Assembly (NCBI GenBank): GCA_002364005.1
Contig: DEXG01000023.1
Coordinates: forward strand, 249,346-266,213
Length of the DNA stretch: 16,868 nucleotides
Direction of reading: 5' to 3'
Origin: Phycisphaerales bacterium UBA3190
GTDB lineage: Bacteria > Planctomycetota > Phycisphaerae > Phycisphaerales > UBA1924
The notes under the pieces were generated by a model. It was given only the letters and a program-made list of their open reading frames with translations. It did not search any database and was not told where the DNA came from. Positions 7,601 through 15,268 of this stretch are shown piece by piece. A program made the translations under genes and the position numbers. Position 1 is the stretch's first letter; each line of letters begins with the position of its first letter.

Positions 7601-7688
7601 CGTGGTCATCGGTGGCATCATCGCCGACAATGTCCTGACCCTCTTCATGCTCCCTGCGATGTACTCCCTGTTTGGATCACGAACATAG
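4614..7688 (+). CDS. Heavy-metal RND efflux pump, CzcA/CusA family
   Basis: A 1024-residue inner-membrane proton/metal antiporter, the usual length for heavy-metal RND pumps. GGAG at 4603-4606 is 7 bases before the ATG. TM1 (~12-30) is followed by the first porter domain with AFPDTTPVQVQINT (38-51) and TPEEVEQQVT. TM4 carries D396-F-G-L-V-V-D402-S-S-V-I-M-T-E409-N, with the Asp/Asp/Glu spacing of the proton-relay residues of CzcA (D402, D408, E415 there). In CzcA-like pumps the residues after the second Asp are usually G-A; here they are S-S. The second porter domain contains FTQPIEMRMNEMVAGVRADV, a CzcA-family signature with extra Met residues. The metal (Zn/Co/Cd, Ni or Cu/Ag) cannot be set from this. 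It is the last gene of the efflux operon. Confidence 0.95.
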   Translation: MLNWIIGWSLRNRLIVLLGTLGFIIWGGYSMWNLPVDAFPDTTPVQVQINTVAPSLTPEEVEQQVTIPVENGISGLPGLIDVRSISRFGLSQLTVTFEDGTDIYFARQVVGERLNTAELPAGIGRPQMGPVATGLGEVFHYIVTGKGEDPPSLTELTTLHEWVIEPQLRQVPGVAEINTWGGRRKQYEVVVDPTRLIEYGLTLDDVAEALQMNNHSVGGGLITRGGESTLVHGVALTTTTDQIADIVIGAEDGTPIYVRDIAAVREGHEIRRGAVTAQGEGEAILGLGFMLMGENSHEVTGLLRERLDEIRASLPDNVDVRVVYERTKLINHVIHTVQENLIFGAIFVIVVLFAFLGNIRAALIVALAIPLAMLFSFSMMAQFGIAASLLSLGAIDFGLVVDSSVIMTENSVRRIGEERARGSNRSIIDIVKDASIEVRKPTMFGELIIMIVFVPILLLEGVEGKMFRPMALTVIFALASAIIFSLTLTPVLCSLGLGSKARERENLLVRGVQWIYRPFVRFALRFRVVTLGLGIAAIAGGGVLFTQLGSAFLPRLYEEAIAVNLVRLAGVSLDQSTDYNRRIEEMLLEEYPDEIEHIWSRVGTAVVATDPMGLEMTDTFMTLTDRDDWTAARTQAELTEQMSATLEELPGVRAIFTQPIEMRMNEMVAGVRADVGIKVYGDDLDQLRAIATQVQGIIESIPGSADVSTEQITGAPLLSIVVDQQAIARFGIPAQHVLEIVEALGEIRVGEVREGQRRFDMTLELDDRYRNDPDAVADILIPAPGGERIPLGRLARVEQTESPSVINRDWSKRRIVVQTNVRGRDLAGFVEEARERIDLDIFMPEGYYTRFVGQFEHLERASQRLMIIVPIVVSLIFILLYFSIGTIRDALIVLTGVPFALAGGVAALYLRDLNITISAAVGFIAVSGVAMLSGLVLVASIKQRIAEGMTVNEAIERTRLIRLRPILMTGLVASLGFVPMAINTGIGAEIQRPLATVVIGGIIADNVLTLFMLPAMYSLFGSRT

Positions 7689-7770
7689 TCCATCAACGCC
7701 GCCTCATTTGCAGCCCCCTGGTTGCAGAAACTCCGCCGTGGCACTGGGGCTCGCTTTGCTCGTGTAAGCC

Positions 7771-7862
7771 ATGAGAAACGATTCAAAGGGTGAACCGTGC
7801 CCCGATAACCCGGATCTCGCCTTTGAATCCTCGTTCTGAGCGGACTTTGCGCGATTTCTCAT
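7771..7862. repeat. Nested inverted repeats between pump and fic genes
   Basis: ATTCAAAGG (7781-7789) is the exact inverse of CCTTTGAAT (7820-7828). Outside it, ATGAGAAA (7771-7778) is the exact inverse of TTTCTCAT (7855-7862). AACG/CGTT could add pairs with a small bulge. No T-tract is present, so a simple intrinsic terminator is not indicated. The 249-base gap could hold a Rho-dependent end, an RNA element or a regulator site. Another weak pair, AGCCCC (7712-7717) with GGGGCT (7746-7751), lies just upstream. Confidence 0.45.
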
Positions 7863-7908
7863 CGTTCGCAACCGTTCCGGCTTAAGAAACGAACCTTTCT
7901 GAGCGACC

Positions 7909-7937
7909 TTGACTACGAAACGATCGTTACTTAGTCT
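7909..7937 (+). promoter_or_regulatory. Probable promoter of the fic gene with a palindrome in the spacer
   Basis: TTGACT (7909-7914, 5 of 6) and TAGTCT (7932-7937, 4 of 6) are spaced by 17 bases. A perfect palindrome AACGATCGTT (7919-7928) lies between them, a natural place for a repressor such as the Fic protein's own winged-helix region. The transcript would start about 7944, after the ATG at 7938. This favours the ATG at 7968. Confidence 0.5.
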
Positions 7938-7967
7938 ATGGTACTGAGAAAGGAGCATTGCCCAACG

Positions 7968-9125
7968 ATGACACGCCAGACCGGCACCTATCAATCGAGT
8001 TCCGTTGGCGATCATGAGGTCCGGGCGTTTGTCCCTGAGCCGCTCCCGCCGTCGGACCCAGTATTGGTGCTCAGCCCCGAACTGGATGCGTTGCACGCCC
8101 AGACGCTGTCGGCCATCGCCCAGCTGCGCATCGCCGGGTCGATGGTCCCCAGCACCGACTGGTTTCTCTACGGCTTCGTGCGCAAAGAGGCCGTCACGAC
8201 CTCGCAGATCGAGGGCACCCAGGCCACGCTGCGTGATGTGGTTGAGTTTGAGGCAACCGACAAGAGTGCGTTACCCGAGGATGTCGAGGAAGTCTGCAAC
8301 TATGTCCACGCTCTGGGCTTTGCACGCGACGAACTCCACAAGCCCAGCGGGATGCCCCTGGGCCTCGAGCTGCTGTGCATCACGCATCGCATTCTCATGA
8401 CCGGCGTGCGCGGCGAGACGGCGAGACCGGGCGTGGTGCGCGATTCGCAGAACTGGATCGGCGGCATCATCCCCGGCAAGGCGATCTATGTCCCGCCCCC
8501 ACCGAGCGAGGTACGCGACCTGCTTGAGCAGCTCGAGACCTGGATCCACGCCGACGACCCGCTTCCGCCGCTGGTCCGCGCCGGGCTGGCGCATGTGCAG
8601 TTCGAGAGCATCCACCCGTTTCTCGACGGCAACGGCCGCATCGGGCGGCTCCTGATCGCGCTGCTGCTTGAACACTGGGGCGTGCTCGATCACCCGCTGC
8701 TCTACATCAGTCTGGCCTTCAAGCATGACCGGCTCAGGTACTACGAGCGGCTCTCCGCGGTCCGTCACCGGGGTGACTGGGAGGGCTGGACGGCGTACTT
8801 CCTTGAGTGCGTACGCGAGGCCGCCGAGGACGGCGTGCGCGTCGCCCATGCGTTGCACGCGCTCGTCAGCACCGACCGCACCCGCGTCGTGGAGCATGAG
8901 AACGCAACGATCGCGGCGGTGCGTCTGATGGATGCGCTGCCCACGCAGCCCATCGTCACCGCCAGCAGCGTGAGCGAGGACCTTGAGATCACCTCCCCGA
9001 CCGCGCGCAAGGCCGTTGAGCTGCTCGAATCGATCGGGATCCTCCGCGAGACATCGGGCAAGCAACGCGACCGCGTCTATAGCTACACCGAATACATGCG
9101 GCTGCTGACCGGCGAGGACACATAA
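7968..9125 (+). CDS. Fic family protein, class II, with winged-helix C-terminus (probable AMPylator)
   Basis: A 385-residue protein. Fic enzymes move AMP (or another phosphate-containing group) from a nucleotide to hydroxyl side chains of target proteins. The full core motif HPFLDGNGRIGR is at residues 216-227, with catalytic H216. The N-terminal inhibitory helix has T78-S-Q-I-E82-G83, the (S/T)xxxE(G/N) motif of class II (self-inhibited) Fic proteins, followed by the typical NWIGG segment (162-166). The last ~70 residues (SEDLEITSPTARKAVELLES) look like a winged helix-turn-helix. Size and order match the Shewanella SoFic type. An ATG at 7938 would add ten residues. I prefer 7968 because AAGGAG (7950-7955) lies between the two and the likely promoter overlaps 7938, although the spacing of 12 bases is long. 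No antitoxin gene is next to it, as expected when inhibition is built in. The target is unknown. Confidence 0.93.
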   Translation: MTRQTGTYQSSSVGDHEVRAFVPEPLPPSDPVLVLSPELDALHAQTLSAIAQLRIAGSMVPSTDWFLYGFVRKEAVTTSQIEGTQATLRDVVEFEATDKSALPEDVEEVCNYVHALGFARDELHKPSGMPLGLELLCITHRILMTGVRGETARPGVVRDSQNWIGGIIPGKAIYVPPPPSEVRDLLEQLETWIHADDPLPPLVRAGLAHVQFESIHPFLDGNGRIGRLLIALLLEHWGVLDHPLLYISLAFKHDRLRYYERLSAVRHRGDWEGWTAYFLECVREAAEDGVRVAHALHALVSTDRTRVVEHENATIAAVRLMDALPTQPIVTASSVSEDLEITSPTARKAVELLESIGILRETSGKQRDRVYSYTEYMRLLTGEDT

Positions 9126-9247
9126 AAACTGATCGCGTCTGCAGGCTCGACTGCACCCCATTTGCGACAGCATGAAGCGTCATGTGATCCCGAGGAATAG
9201 GAATAACACTGTCATGTCTCTCGGCGGTGCGTATCCCCAAACCACAA

Positions 9248-9271
9248 AGCCGGTGCCATTCGACACCGGCT
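9248..9271. terminator. Shared terminator between convergent fic and esterase genes
   Basis: AGCCGGTG (9248-9255) and CACCGGCT (9264-9271) form a perfect 8-bp GC-rich stem with an 8-base loop. On the minus strand it is followed by TTTGTGGTTT, a T-rich tail, which suits the leftward operon ending at 9315. On the plus strand the tail is weaker (GGGTGATTT), so it may also stop fic transcription less efficiently. The rest of the gap (9126-9314) shows nothing else. Confidence 0.7.
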
Positions 9272-9314
9272 GGGTGATTTGGACATCCGGATCAATCAAG
9301 TCATCAGGTTCGAG

Positions 9315-11273
9315 TCAGTCGCATGTCTGAAACGGGATTACAGGCAGCTTGGAGATCGCATCAAACACATTGGGCTCGTCCCCAGCGCCATGGCCAAACC
9401 GAACACACGCCGGCGCTTGGACTTCTGGCGACCAGACAACGACCTCGCTGCCTTCGATTCGCGCATGGGCTAGATAAAACTGACCATCTTGCCCAGCGAT
9501 CTCGAAACAACGCAGTGGCTGCCCATGCGAAGTCAGTGACTGGGTGTCGTCAAAGCGGATCCGGACCGTACTCCCATTGATACGGTGCCCCGTGTACACC
9601 GGGGGCCTGCAGGGGAAGCCGGGCAAGCCGTAGGTCTCGCTCAGCGCCCACGAAGCCAGGCGTTTTCCGACATCGATCTTGTTTCTCGGGTGGATATCGT
9701 CCGGGTCCCCGATGTCGCCAGTTGGAACCATCCCGGTGTGAGGCGTGGTCTGCCAGACCTGAAACTGCAGATCCCGAAGCCGGGCCATCTCGCCGCGGTC
9801 TCCAGCTGAGTTGAAGGGCGCAACCTGCACGAAGTAGAAAGGCAGCTCGGGGTCTCTGAAATCCTCACGCCACGCATCGATCATCGCCCTGAACTGATCG
9901 CCGTAGCGATCCGGTGCACGCCGATGTGCCTCGCCCTGGTACCAGATCACGCCTCGGATCGAGAGCGGTGTAAGCGGCGAGATCATGGCGTTGTAGAGCG
10001 TCGACGCGACATCACGCCCTGTCAGCGAACCAGGGCGGACAGGCAGCGACGAGAGGTTGATTTCGGGACGCACGCGCCAGGTTCCCGCCAGCGAGATGCG
10101 TTCCCCGTCGGGCCCGATCGCGACGGTTTTCTCGACTTCGCCCCTGATCCCACCCGACGACTTTGTGTCGAGGATTCGCACCGCGATGGTGTTGTTGCCG
10201 GCGCGCACCACGCCCTCGGGCACCCTGTAACGGCGATCATTTTTCCACTTCCCTGATCCGGTTGTGTGCCCCACTTCCACACCGTTGAGCCAGACCCAAT
10301 CGCAATCATCGATGGCGTCGAAGCACAGCTCGATCGGCCTCCCCTGCCACGAGGGAGGGGCATCGAAGCTGAAGCGTTGCCATGCGATCCCATCAAAGGA
10401 CGCGAGCCGACCATCCCAGACGCCCGGGACCTCGATGGGCTGCCACCGAGTCTCATCGAGGTGAACATCGGTCCAGTCCACCCAGTCATTCATCGGGACC
10501 GCCCGTTCAGCGATCGAGGCGTACCACGCATCCAGATCGTCGTCAGGATCGGTGTTGGGGTGCTGCGCCAAACGAGCAATCTCCTGCTCCATCTTGTCGA
10601 GTTCGGTGTCGAACCCACCCAGCTGACGAAGGGTACGCTCTGGGGTCCAAGCCTCGATTCTCGAGCCACCCCAGTCTGACTGGATGATCCCGATCGGGGT
10701 ATCGATCGCTGCGCCGACGGACTTGGCAAACCAGTACGCCGCCGCGGAAAACTCACTGGTATGGGGTGGCTGGCATCGCTCCCAAACGCCTCGCACATCG
10801 GGGGTTGGTGCCATTGATGCGACATTGCTGACTCTGAAGAATCGGATGGCAGGATTATGAGCTGCCGCTGCTTCCTCCTGCCCGCCGTCGGCCGCGGACA
10901 TACGCATTTCCATGTTCGACTGCCCCGATGCCAACCAGACCTCGCCTGCAAGCACATCCCGGATAGTGATGGTGTTCTCCCCCACGACCGTGATCTGCAG
11001 CGAAGTCCTCGACGCGGCGGGTGCCGTCAGTGTCACACGCCATGCCCCGTCGTCATCAGCGCGGGTGCGCAGCGTTTGCCCCCAGCTGCTGCGTACCTCG
11101 ACCTCTTCACCTGGCGATGCCCACCCCCATATAGGGCACTCGGCCTGCTGCTGGATCACCATCCCATCCGAGAGCACCGAGGGCAGACGCACCGCCGCCG
11201 GCGCAAGCTGCGTCAGCAGGGTGAGCAGCATCATGCAAACGCTTCTCCGCCGCACACAATCACATTGGAACAT
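9315..11273 (-). CDS. Secreted sialate O-acetylesterase-type SGNH esterase
   Basis: A 652-residue exported hydrolase that probably removes acetyl esters from sugars. An N-terminal beta domain (~30-110) precedes G-Q-S119-N-M-E, the nucleophile block of SGNH/SASA esterases. SDWGGSRIEAW (198-208) and WYQGE (444-448) are further family blocks, and D525-D-I-H528 is the Asp/His part of the triad. Residues ~265-367 form an inserted jelly-roll like the sugar-binding domain of GH2 enzymes (VPGVWDG, DDCDWVWLNGVEVGHT), a known layout in this family. I chose the ATG at 11273 because GAGG sits 6 bases before it and MFQCDCVRRRSVC followed by MMLLTLLTQLAPAA makes a good signal peptide. The frame also allows ATG 11285, ATG 11312 and TTG 11321, the last overlapping the upstream stop. 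It is the last gene of the leftward operon. Confidence 0.9.
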   Translation of the reverse strand: MFQCDCVRRRSVCMMLLTLLTQLAPAAVRLPSVLSDGMVIQQQAECPIWGWASPGEEVEVRSSWGQTLRTRADDDGAWRVTLTAPAASRTSLQITVVGENTITIRDVLAGEVWLASGQSNMEMRMSAADGGQEEAAAAHNPAIRFFRVSNVASMAPTPDVRGVWERCQPPHTSEFSAAAYWFAKSVGAAIDTPIGIIQSDWGGSRIEAWTPERTLRQLGGFDTELDKMEQEIARLAQHPNTDPDDDLDAWYASIAERAVPMNDWVDWTDVHLDETRWQPIEVPGVWDGRLASFDGIAWQRFSFDAPPSWQGRPIELCFDAIDDCDWVWLNGVEVGHTTGSGKWKNDRRYRVPEGVVRAGNNTIAVRILDTKSSGGIRGEVEKTVAIGPDGERISLAGTWRVRPEINLSSLPVRPGSLTGRDVASTLYNAMISPLTPLSIRGVIWYQGEAHRRAPDRYGDQFRAMIDAWREDFRDPELPFYFVQVAPFNSAGDRGEMARLRDLQFQVWQTTPHTGMVPTGDIGDPDDIHPRNKIDVGKRLASWALSETYGLPGFPCRPPVYTGHRINGSTVRIRFDDTQSLTSHGQPLRCFEIAGQDGQFYLAHARIEGSEVVVWSPEVQAPACVRFGHGAGDEPNVFDAISKLPVIPFQTCD

Positions 11274-11317
11274 GCCTTGCCTCATCAAATCAGGGAGCGT
11301 GTGAGATCTCATGATAC

Positions 11318-12172
11318 TCAACGCAAGAGGTACCGAAAGACCGTGTTAAACTCGGAAGGATGGTCGGTATTGATCAGATCAATGCCGATGCTTGACTGAT
11401 ACTTCCATGCCTCGATGTGATCGGGGGCACCCCAGAACCGGATCAGCCGGCCCTGATTGTGCGCCGCCAGTACCAGTTGCTGAAGGTGGCGTTCCTCGCC
11501 AGAGCCGGGTTCGGGAAGGGTCTGCCCAAAGGTCCGTCGCCAGTCGCTGCTCACAACGGGCACCAGCCCCGCATCGGGGTTGCTCTGCAGATCGCTGAGC
11601 TTCCCGTCGATGAATACCCAACGCAGTGGCATCTTTGTAACAACATCCCGGGGGGCGTTGCCCGTGAGCACGACGGTGACGCTGCCGGTCCTGACGGATC
11701 CGTTGCGGTATACGCTCAGCTCTTGCTTGAGCGGCTCGAGTTCTTCAAGAACCGCCTCAAAGAGCGGTAGACTCTGCTGCTTGAAGTCGATGAACAGGTA
11801 CAGATGCTTGCGGCTGCTGTCTCCGCCCCAGCCGGTAGAAATCAGCTCCACCAACGGATCGATGTACAAGCTGGCCAGTGTTCGCTCCGGGGTCGTCTCA
11901 TCGAGTTCGTGCGCCACCAGCACCTGCCCGTTCACGAGATAGATATCTGCTTCGACCGAGGAAGCCCCCGCTTCCACCGCCTCAAACAGGGGGCTGTCGT
12001 GTTCATAATCGTTGTGAGCATGCATGGGAAGGGTCCCCCAATGCAACGCACGATCGACACCCACATGCGATCCGGTGTGATCTGCATTGCCGGCATACCC
12101 CGCGGTCCGGACCGGTGCACAGCCGAGGATCGGCAGAAGAATCATCATCATGGAAACAGAAATCTTGCGCAT
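11318..12172 (-). CDS. GDPD/PI-PLC-like phosphodiesterase lipoprotein (AIM6-like)
   Basis: A 284-residue protein with AAGGAG 6 bases before the ATG. Residues 1-18 are a lipoprotein signal with lipobox ILGC (C18). The catalytic start H51-A-H53-N-D-Y-E-H, the metal-ligand pair E74-A-D76 and H88 place it in the PI-PLC/glycerophosphodiesterase superfamily, closest to proteins annotated as altered-inheritance-of-mitochondria protein 6. C-terminal blocks RFWGAPDH and LINTDHPSEF are the usual barrel-closing parts. It would act at the cell envelope on a phosphodiester, perhaps a glycerophospholipid head group or a phosphorylated glycan; the substrate is unknown. It lies 61 bases after the preceding secreted-protein gene and 44 bases before the chosen esterase start, so co-transcription is likely. 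Confidence 0.88.
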   Translation of the reverse strand: MRKISVSMMMILLPILGCAPVRTAGYAGNADHTGSHVGVDRALHWGTLPMHAHNDYEHDSPLFEAVEAGASSVEADIYLVNGQVLVAHELDETTPERTLASLYIDPLVELISTGWGGDSSRKHLYLFIDFKQQSLPLFEAVLEELEPLKQELSVYRNGSVRTGSVTVVLTGNAPRDVVTKMPLRWVFIDGKLSDLQSNPDAGLVPVVSSDWRRTFGQTLPEPGSGEERHLQQLVLAAHNQGRLIRFWGAPDHIEAWKYQSSIGIDLINTDHPSEFNTVFRYLLR

Positions 12173-12233
12173 GCGGGGCTCCTTGGTCGCAGCTCAAACT
12201 GGCTTGGTCTTGATACTCTTGCGAAACACTTGT

Positions 12234-14231
12234 TTATTCATCAGGGCTGGCAAGCAGCGCCGAGGCGTACTCGTTGCCCTGATTCGGGAAGTAGACGAAA
12301 TAGAACGATGTATCCCGCGGCTGGGGTGGGCCGCCGTCGGGATGGATCTCAAGAAACTCAATCTGGATCCGCCCGTCGTCACCCTGCTCCCAGGCACCGA
12401 AGACGCGTTGAAGCGAACCGATCTGGGCGGCGTCCTGCGCCACCACCTGGAGAAACACGGTCCCGCTTTGCGCGCTTTCTGGCGGGGTAATCTCGAAGCG
12501 TCCTCGTGATACCCTCCGGGCTTGCAATCCTGCGCCCCCCTCCACAATGCCCCCCGTGCCGCCGTGGACATGCGCGGCCAGTACACCCTTGCGATCGTAA
12601 GGGATGTGCACGAAACCAAAGCCCCACCGCTTCATGCTTGCACCGGGGTATCCCGTCTCGTGTACAGCCGCGTCCTCGATCTGCACAACCCAGTCGTTCC
12701 CATCGGCCCAGACCTGGCTCAGCATCGCGGCGTTATTCGTGACCGGTTCGACGAACAATGCCCCAGACTCCGCCGGGATGGCATCACCGGGGATCTCGGC
12801 GACTGCGAATGGCTGGGAAAAATCATCTGCTTCTTGCCAATGCGGCTGGGCAGCAGCCATCGCCTCGCTGCGGCACATCTCCCCCTGCTCCCGCTCTACA
12901 TACCACGGCGCATCGCGTCGGTCCAGTTGGGATGTCGCAAAGGCCTGCACCTCGACCGATCCGGGCACGAATCGCATATGCCGCTCATGACCGCCCATTT
13001 GGGGGGTCAGCGTGATCTCCAGCGTCCAACCCTGGCTCTCCTGATAGTGCGAGACGCGCCATCGAGATCGTTCCTCGATCACCACCTTCGCCATATCGCG
13101 TTTCGCACCGTGAACACCCGAGATCCCCGCAACACGCTGCCAGTACCTTTGCCCGGCCTCATCCGTTCGTTCGATCTCGACCTTGAACCCATCGTCACCC
13201 GTGGCGGCGATGGTGTATGCACCCGCCGGTAGATCAACAACCCCGGTGATGACGCTATAGGTATCGAAGGCCCGCTCCGATGCAAGCCAGGGCAGCTTGG
13301 TTCCCGCCGCGTTGCGACGGTACGCGATCGATTCGGGCATACCTTCAATCGTCTCGAGTTGTGCATCATTGGGAATCTGCTCGGGGAGTGGCATTGCGCC
13401 GTACCCCTCCGGAGCGGCGCTGAGAAACCCGCTCACCCAGCCGTCCTCCGAGGGAAGCCACGCGAATGCAAAGTCGGTATAGGTTTCTCGTTCTGAACCG
13501 ATCTCCTGTGCAACCACCCAGAGATGACTGGGGAAGATGTCTTCGCCCTGCTCGGCATGGCCGGGCCCCCATTGCCCAGAGACCATGCTGTACGCCGGCC
13601 CGCTGCGGCTAGGCGTACCTAGGCCCGCCAGATGGGTCTCGACATAGCCATGTCCGGTTCCCTCACGCAGGCCATAGACCGAGGTGAGCACCATCCCTCT
13701 GGCCGGGTTGGGCCCCCAGGCATAAGTCGGAGGCCCACTCCTGACCGCCGTGGTCCCCGACACCGTGCGCTGGAACCCCCAGACCGGGTGCTGCAGATCG
13801 TTCCGCTGGTCGCTTGGTGCGTTGGGTGAGAGATTTACATCGATATCACCCTTGTTGGCCCAGTTGAGCGTGACCGGGCTCCCGCTCCAACTCATGACCC
13901 CGACCGAACTTCCGTTGGGGGCGTACAGCGCATCTGACTGAAACCTGATGAGTGCCGTGGTCAGCGTATCGGGATACGGGCCGGGGCCGCGGAAAGATTC
14001 CCCCAACACATCGCTCTTCACCCCTCCCCCCGCCTCGGCGGGGAGCACAGGCGCGGGATGCATGGTCACCATTGGTTCAGTCTTCTCCGCGTCATCGCCC
14101 GCGGCGGTGGTGTAGGCAAGCACACCGCAGCCGACGATCGCGCACCGCCCAGCAAGCACCAGGCCTGCGTAGAGGGAACGAGGATGCACACGAGAAACCG
14201 AGAGTTGAAACTGATTATGCCCGGGTTTCAA
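12234..14231 (-). CDS. Large secreted protein of unknown function with PA14-like part
   Basis: I do not recognise this 665-residue protein as a named family. The frame is open to 14297, but the best start is TTG 14231. GGAGG lies 7 bases upstream, and the TTG overlaps the pseudopilin stop as TTGA. It is followed by a signal-anchor-like stretch (SLYAGLVLAGRCAIVGCGVLAYTT cut near AAG). GTG 14189 would give a shorter signal peptide but has no ribosome site. The middle contains LPAGAYTIAATGDDGFKVEI, a PA14-like strand pattern for carbohydrate or surface binding. The last ~175 residues (minus strand, 12237-12761) share a module with the dockerin-tailed protein at the right end: an LFV strand, then F-V-x-IPY, a G-R/N-FEI block and a final F-YFV-F strand. 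It has no dockerin tail. A structural or binding role in an extracellular complex is inference. Confidence 0.8.
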   Translation of the reverse strand: MKPGHNQFQLSVSRVHPRSLYAGLVLAGRCAIVGCGVLAYTTAAGDDAEKTEPMVTMHPAPVLPAEAGGGVKSDVLGESFRGPGPYPDTLTTALIRFQSDALYAPNGSSVGVMSWSGSPVTLNWANKGDIDVNLSPNAPSDQRNDLQHPVWGFQRTVSGTTAVRSGPPTYAWGPNPARGMVLTSVYGLREGTGHGYVETHLAGLGTPSRSGPAYSMVSGQWGPGHAEQGEDIFPSHLWVVAQEIGSERETYTDFAFAWLPSEDGWVSGFLSAAPEGYGAMPLPEQIPNDAQLETIEGMPESIAYRRNAAGTKLPWLASERAFDTYSVITGVVDLPAGAYTIAATGDDGFKVEIERTDEAGQRYWQRVAGISGVHGAKRDMAKVVIEERSRWRVSHYQESQGWTLEITLTPQMGGHERHMRFVPGSVEVQAFATSQLDRRDAPWYVEREQGEMCRSEAMAAAQPHWQEADDFSQPFAVAEIPGDAIPAESGALFVEPVTNNAAMLSQVWADGNDWVVQIEDAAVHETGYPGASMKRWGFGFVHIPYDRKGVLAAHVHGGTGGIVEGGAGLQARRVSRGRFEITPPESAQSGTVFLQVVAQDAAQIGSLQRVFGAWEQGDDGRIQIEFLEIHPDGGPPQPRDTSFYFVYFPNQGNEYASALLASPDE

Positions 14232-15124
14232 CGGGAAACCTCCGGACGATTCACCCAGCCGTACGAAGGCGGGTCGCTCTCTGAAAGCGACACCCATCCC
14301 TTGATGCTGCGTGAACCGGTATTGAACTTCCCGGTGAAGCGCAGGTGGCGTGGATCAAAGTACTGCGAGTCTTGGGCGCTCTGTGAGGAACTGGGGTTGA
14401 GCTGATCATTGAATATGATCCTGATCCCAGACCCATCGAGCATGGCCATGGTGCAAGCACCGGCGTGCCTGTTTGTGACCGAATCCTGCGAGAGCCACCG
14501 GGCGTCGTTTGCACCACCGCCGCTGGCCATATGGGCGGTGCTCTCCTCGACCATGAAGGGGATCGCACGGAACCGGATGATGTCGTTGGACTTCTCGTCT
14601 CCGAACGCGATCAAAGGCCCGTTCTCTTCTGGGTCAGGGTGATACCCCGCGTCGATCTGTGAATACAGCTTGGCACCGTGTACATTACCGATCATGGTGT
14701 AGTCTGTGTCGAGTTCGTTGTCACCGGTCATGTAGAGCATCGAATCGCCAGCATCGCCATCGCCCTGCCGCCTGTTCTTCGGGCAGGCGAGGATCTGGTG
14801 GGCGTTGTCGATGTAGTCAAAGATCACCCCCGGATTCGGGCCGAATCGGTTCTCCTCATTGACGAAGTCCCTGGCGATGCGGGGGTCATCGCTGCGGCGA
14901 AGCCATGTGTTGGCCGACCAGATCAGGTCCTTGTTGTCCCCGGCGTACATGGTGCCGGCGATGCTCAGCTGGCGCATGTTCTGCACACACACCGTGGTCA
15001 ATGCCGATTCGCGGGCGCTGCCCAGCGCCGGGAGCAGGATCCCGATGAGCAGGGCGATGATCGCGATCACGACCAGCAGCTCGATGAGCGTAAAGGCGCG
15101 GGTGAGTCGGTGTCTGATATGCAT
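14228..15124 (-). CDS. Type II secretion pseudopilin-like protein with H-X9-DG motif
   Basis: A 298-residue protein with a prepilin leader: MHIRHRLTRA, then F11-T-L-I-E15-L-L-V-V-I-A-I-I-A-L-L-I-G-I-L. The peptidase would cut before F11, and E15 is the conserved Glu5 of mature pilins. The residue before the cut is Ala rather than the usual Gly, seen in other planctomycete pseudopilins. Near the C-terminus H220-x9-D230-G231 is the H-X9-DG motif of the large planctomycete pseudopilin-like families (DUF1559-like). The start at 15124 is chosen for its GAGG 6 bases upstream and its match to the leader; the frame extends to 15262 without a better start (ATG 15142 is possible). Planctomycetes encode many such proteins, and whether they form fibres or act in export is unknown. 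It sits between two large secreted proteins. Confidence 0.9.
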   Translation of the reverse strand: MHIRHRLTRAFTLIELLVVIAIIALLIGILLPALGSARESALTTVCVQNMRQLSIAGTMYAGDNKDLIWSANTWLRRSDDPRIARDFVNEENRFGPNPGVIFDYIDNAHQILACPKNRRQGDGDAGDSMLYMTGDNELDTDYTMIGNVHGAKLYSQIDAGYHPDPEENGPLIAFGDEKSNDIIRFRAIPFMVEESTAHMASGGGANDARWLSQDSVTNRHAGACTMAMLDGSGIRIIFNDQLNPSSSQSAQDSQYFDPRHLRFTGKFNTGSRSIKGWVSLSESDPPSYGWVNRPEVSR

Positions 15125-15205
15125 TGTTTGCCTCGTGTGCATTCTGGGGCTCCATGCTGCGGGCTCGTTGAACCAGGATCTTGTGACGGGATTCGTGAAG
15201 GCCAT

Positions 15206-15225
15206 GGGCCCCCTTTGGGGGACCC
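15206..15225 (-). terminator. GC-rich hairpin between the dockerin-tailed gene and the pseudopilin gene
   Basis: GGGCCCCC (15206-15213), loop TTT, and GGGGGACCC (15217-15225) form an 8-bp stem with one bulged A. It lies 44 bases after the stop of the upstream gene and 81 bases before the pseudopilin ATG on the minus strand. No T-tract follows on that strand, so it may only partly terminate or may protect the upstream message. Confidence 0.5.
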
Positions 15226-15268
15226 AAGGCGAGGTGTGTTTCGACCATGAACAGGTCAACAAAGAAGA

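Noticed and set aside
7712..7751. AGCCCC/GGGGCT pair as terminator of the efflux operon
   Set aside because: Only 6 bp with a 28-base loop and no T-tract; too weak to call alone.
8271..9173. 300-codon minus-strand ORF across the fic gene
   Set aside because: It is the antisense of a conserved Fic protein with intact motifs; composition is that of a shadow frame and no ribosome site fits.
11804..13232. Two long plus-strand ORFs (11804-12490 and 12522-13232) opposite the leftward genes
   Set aside because: Both overlap well-supported minus-strand genes, show no family motif and have no ribosome site.
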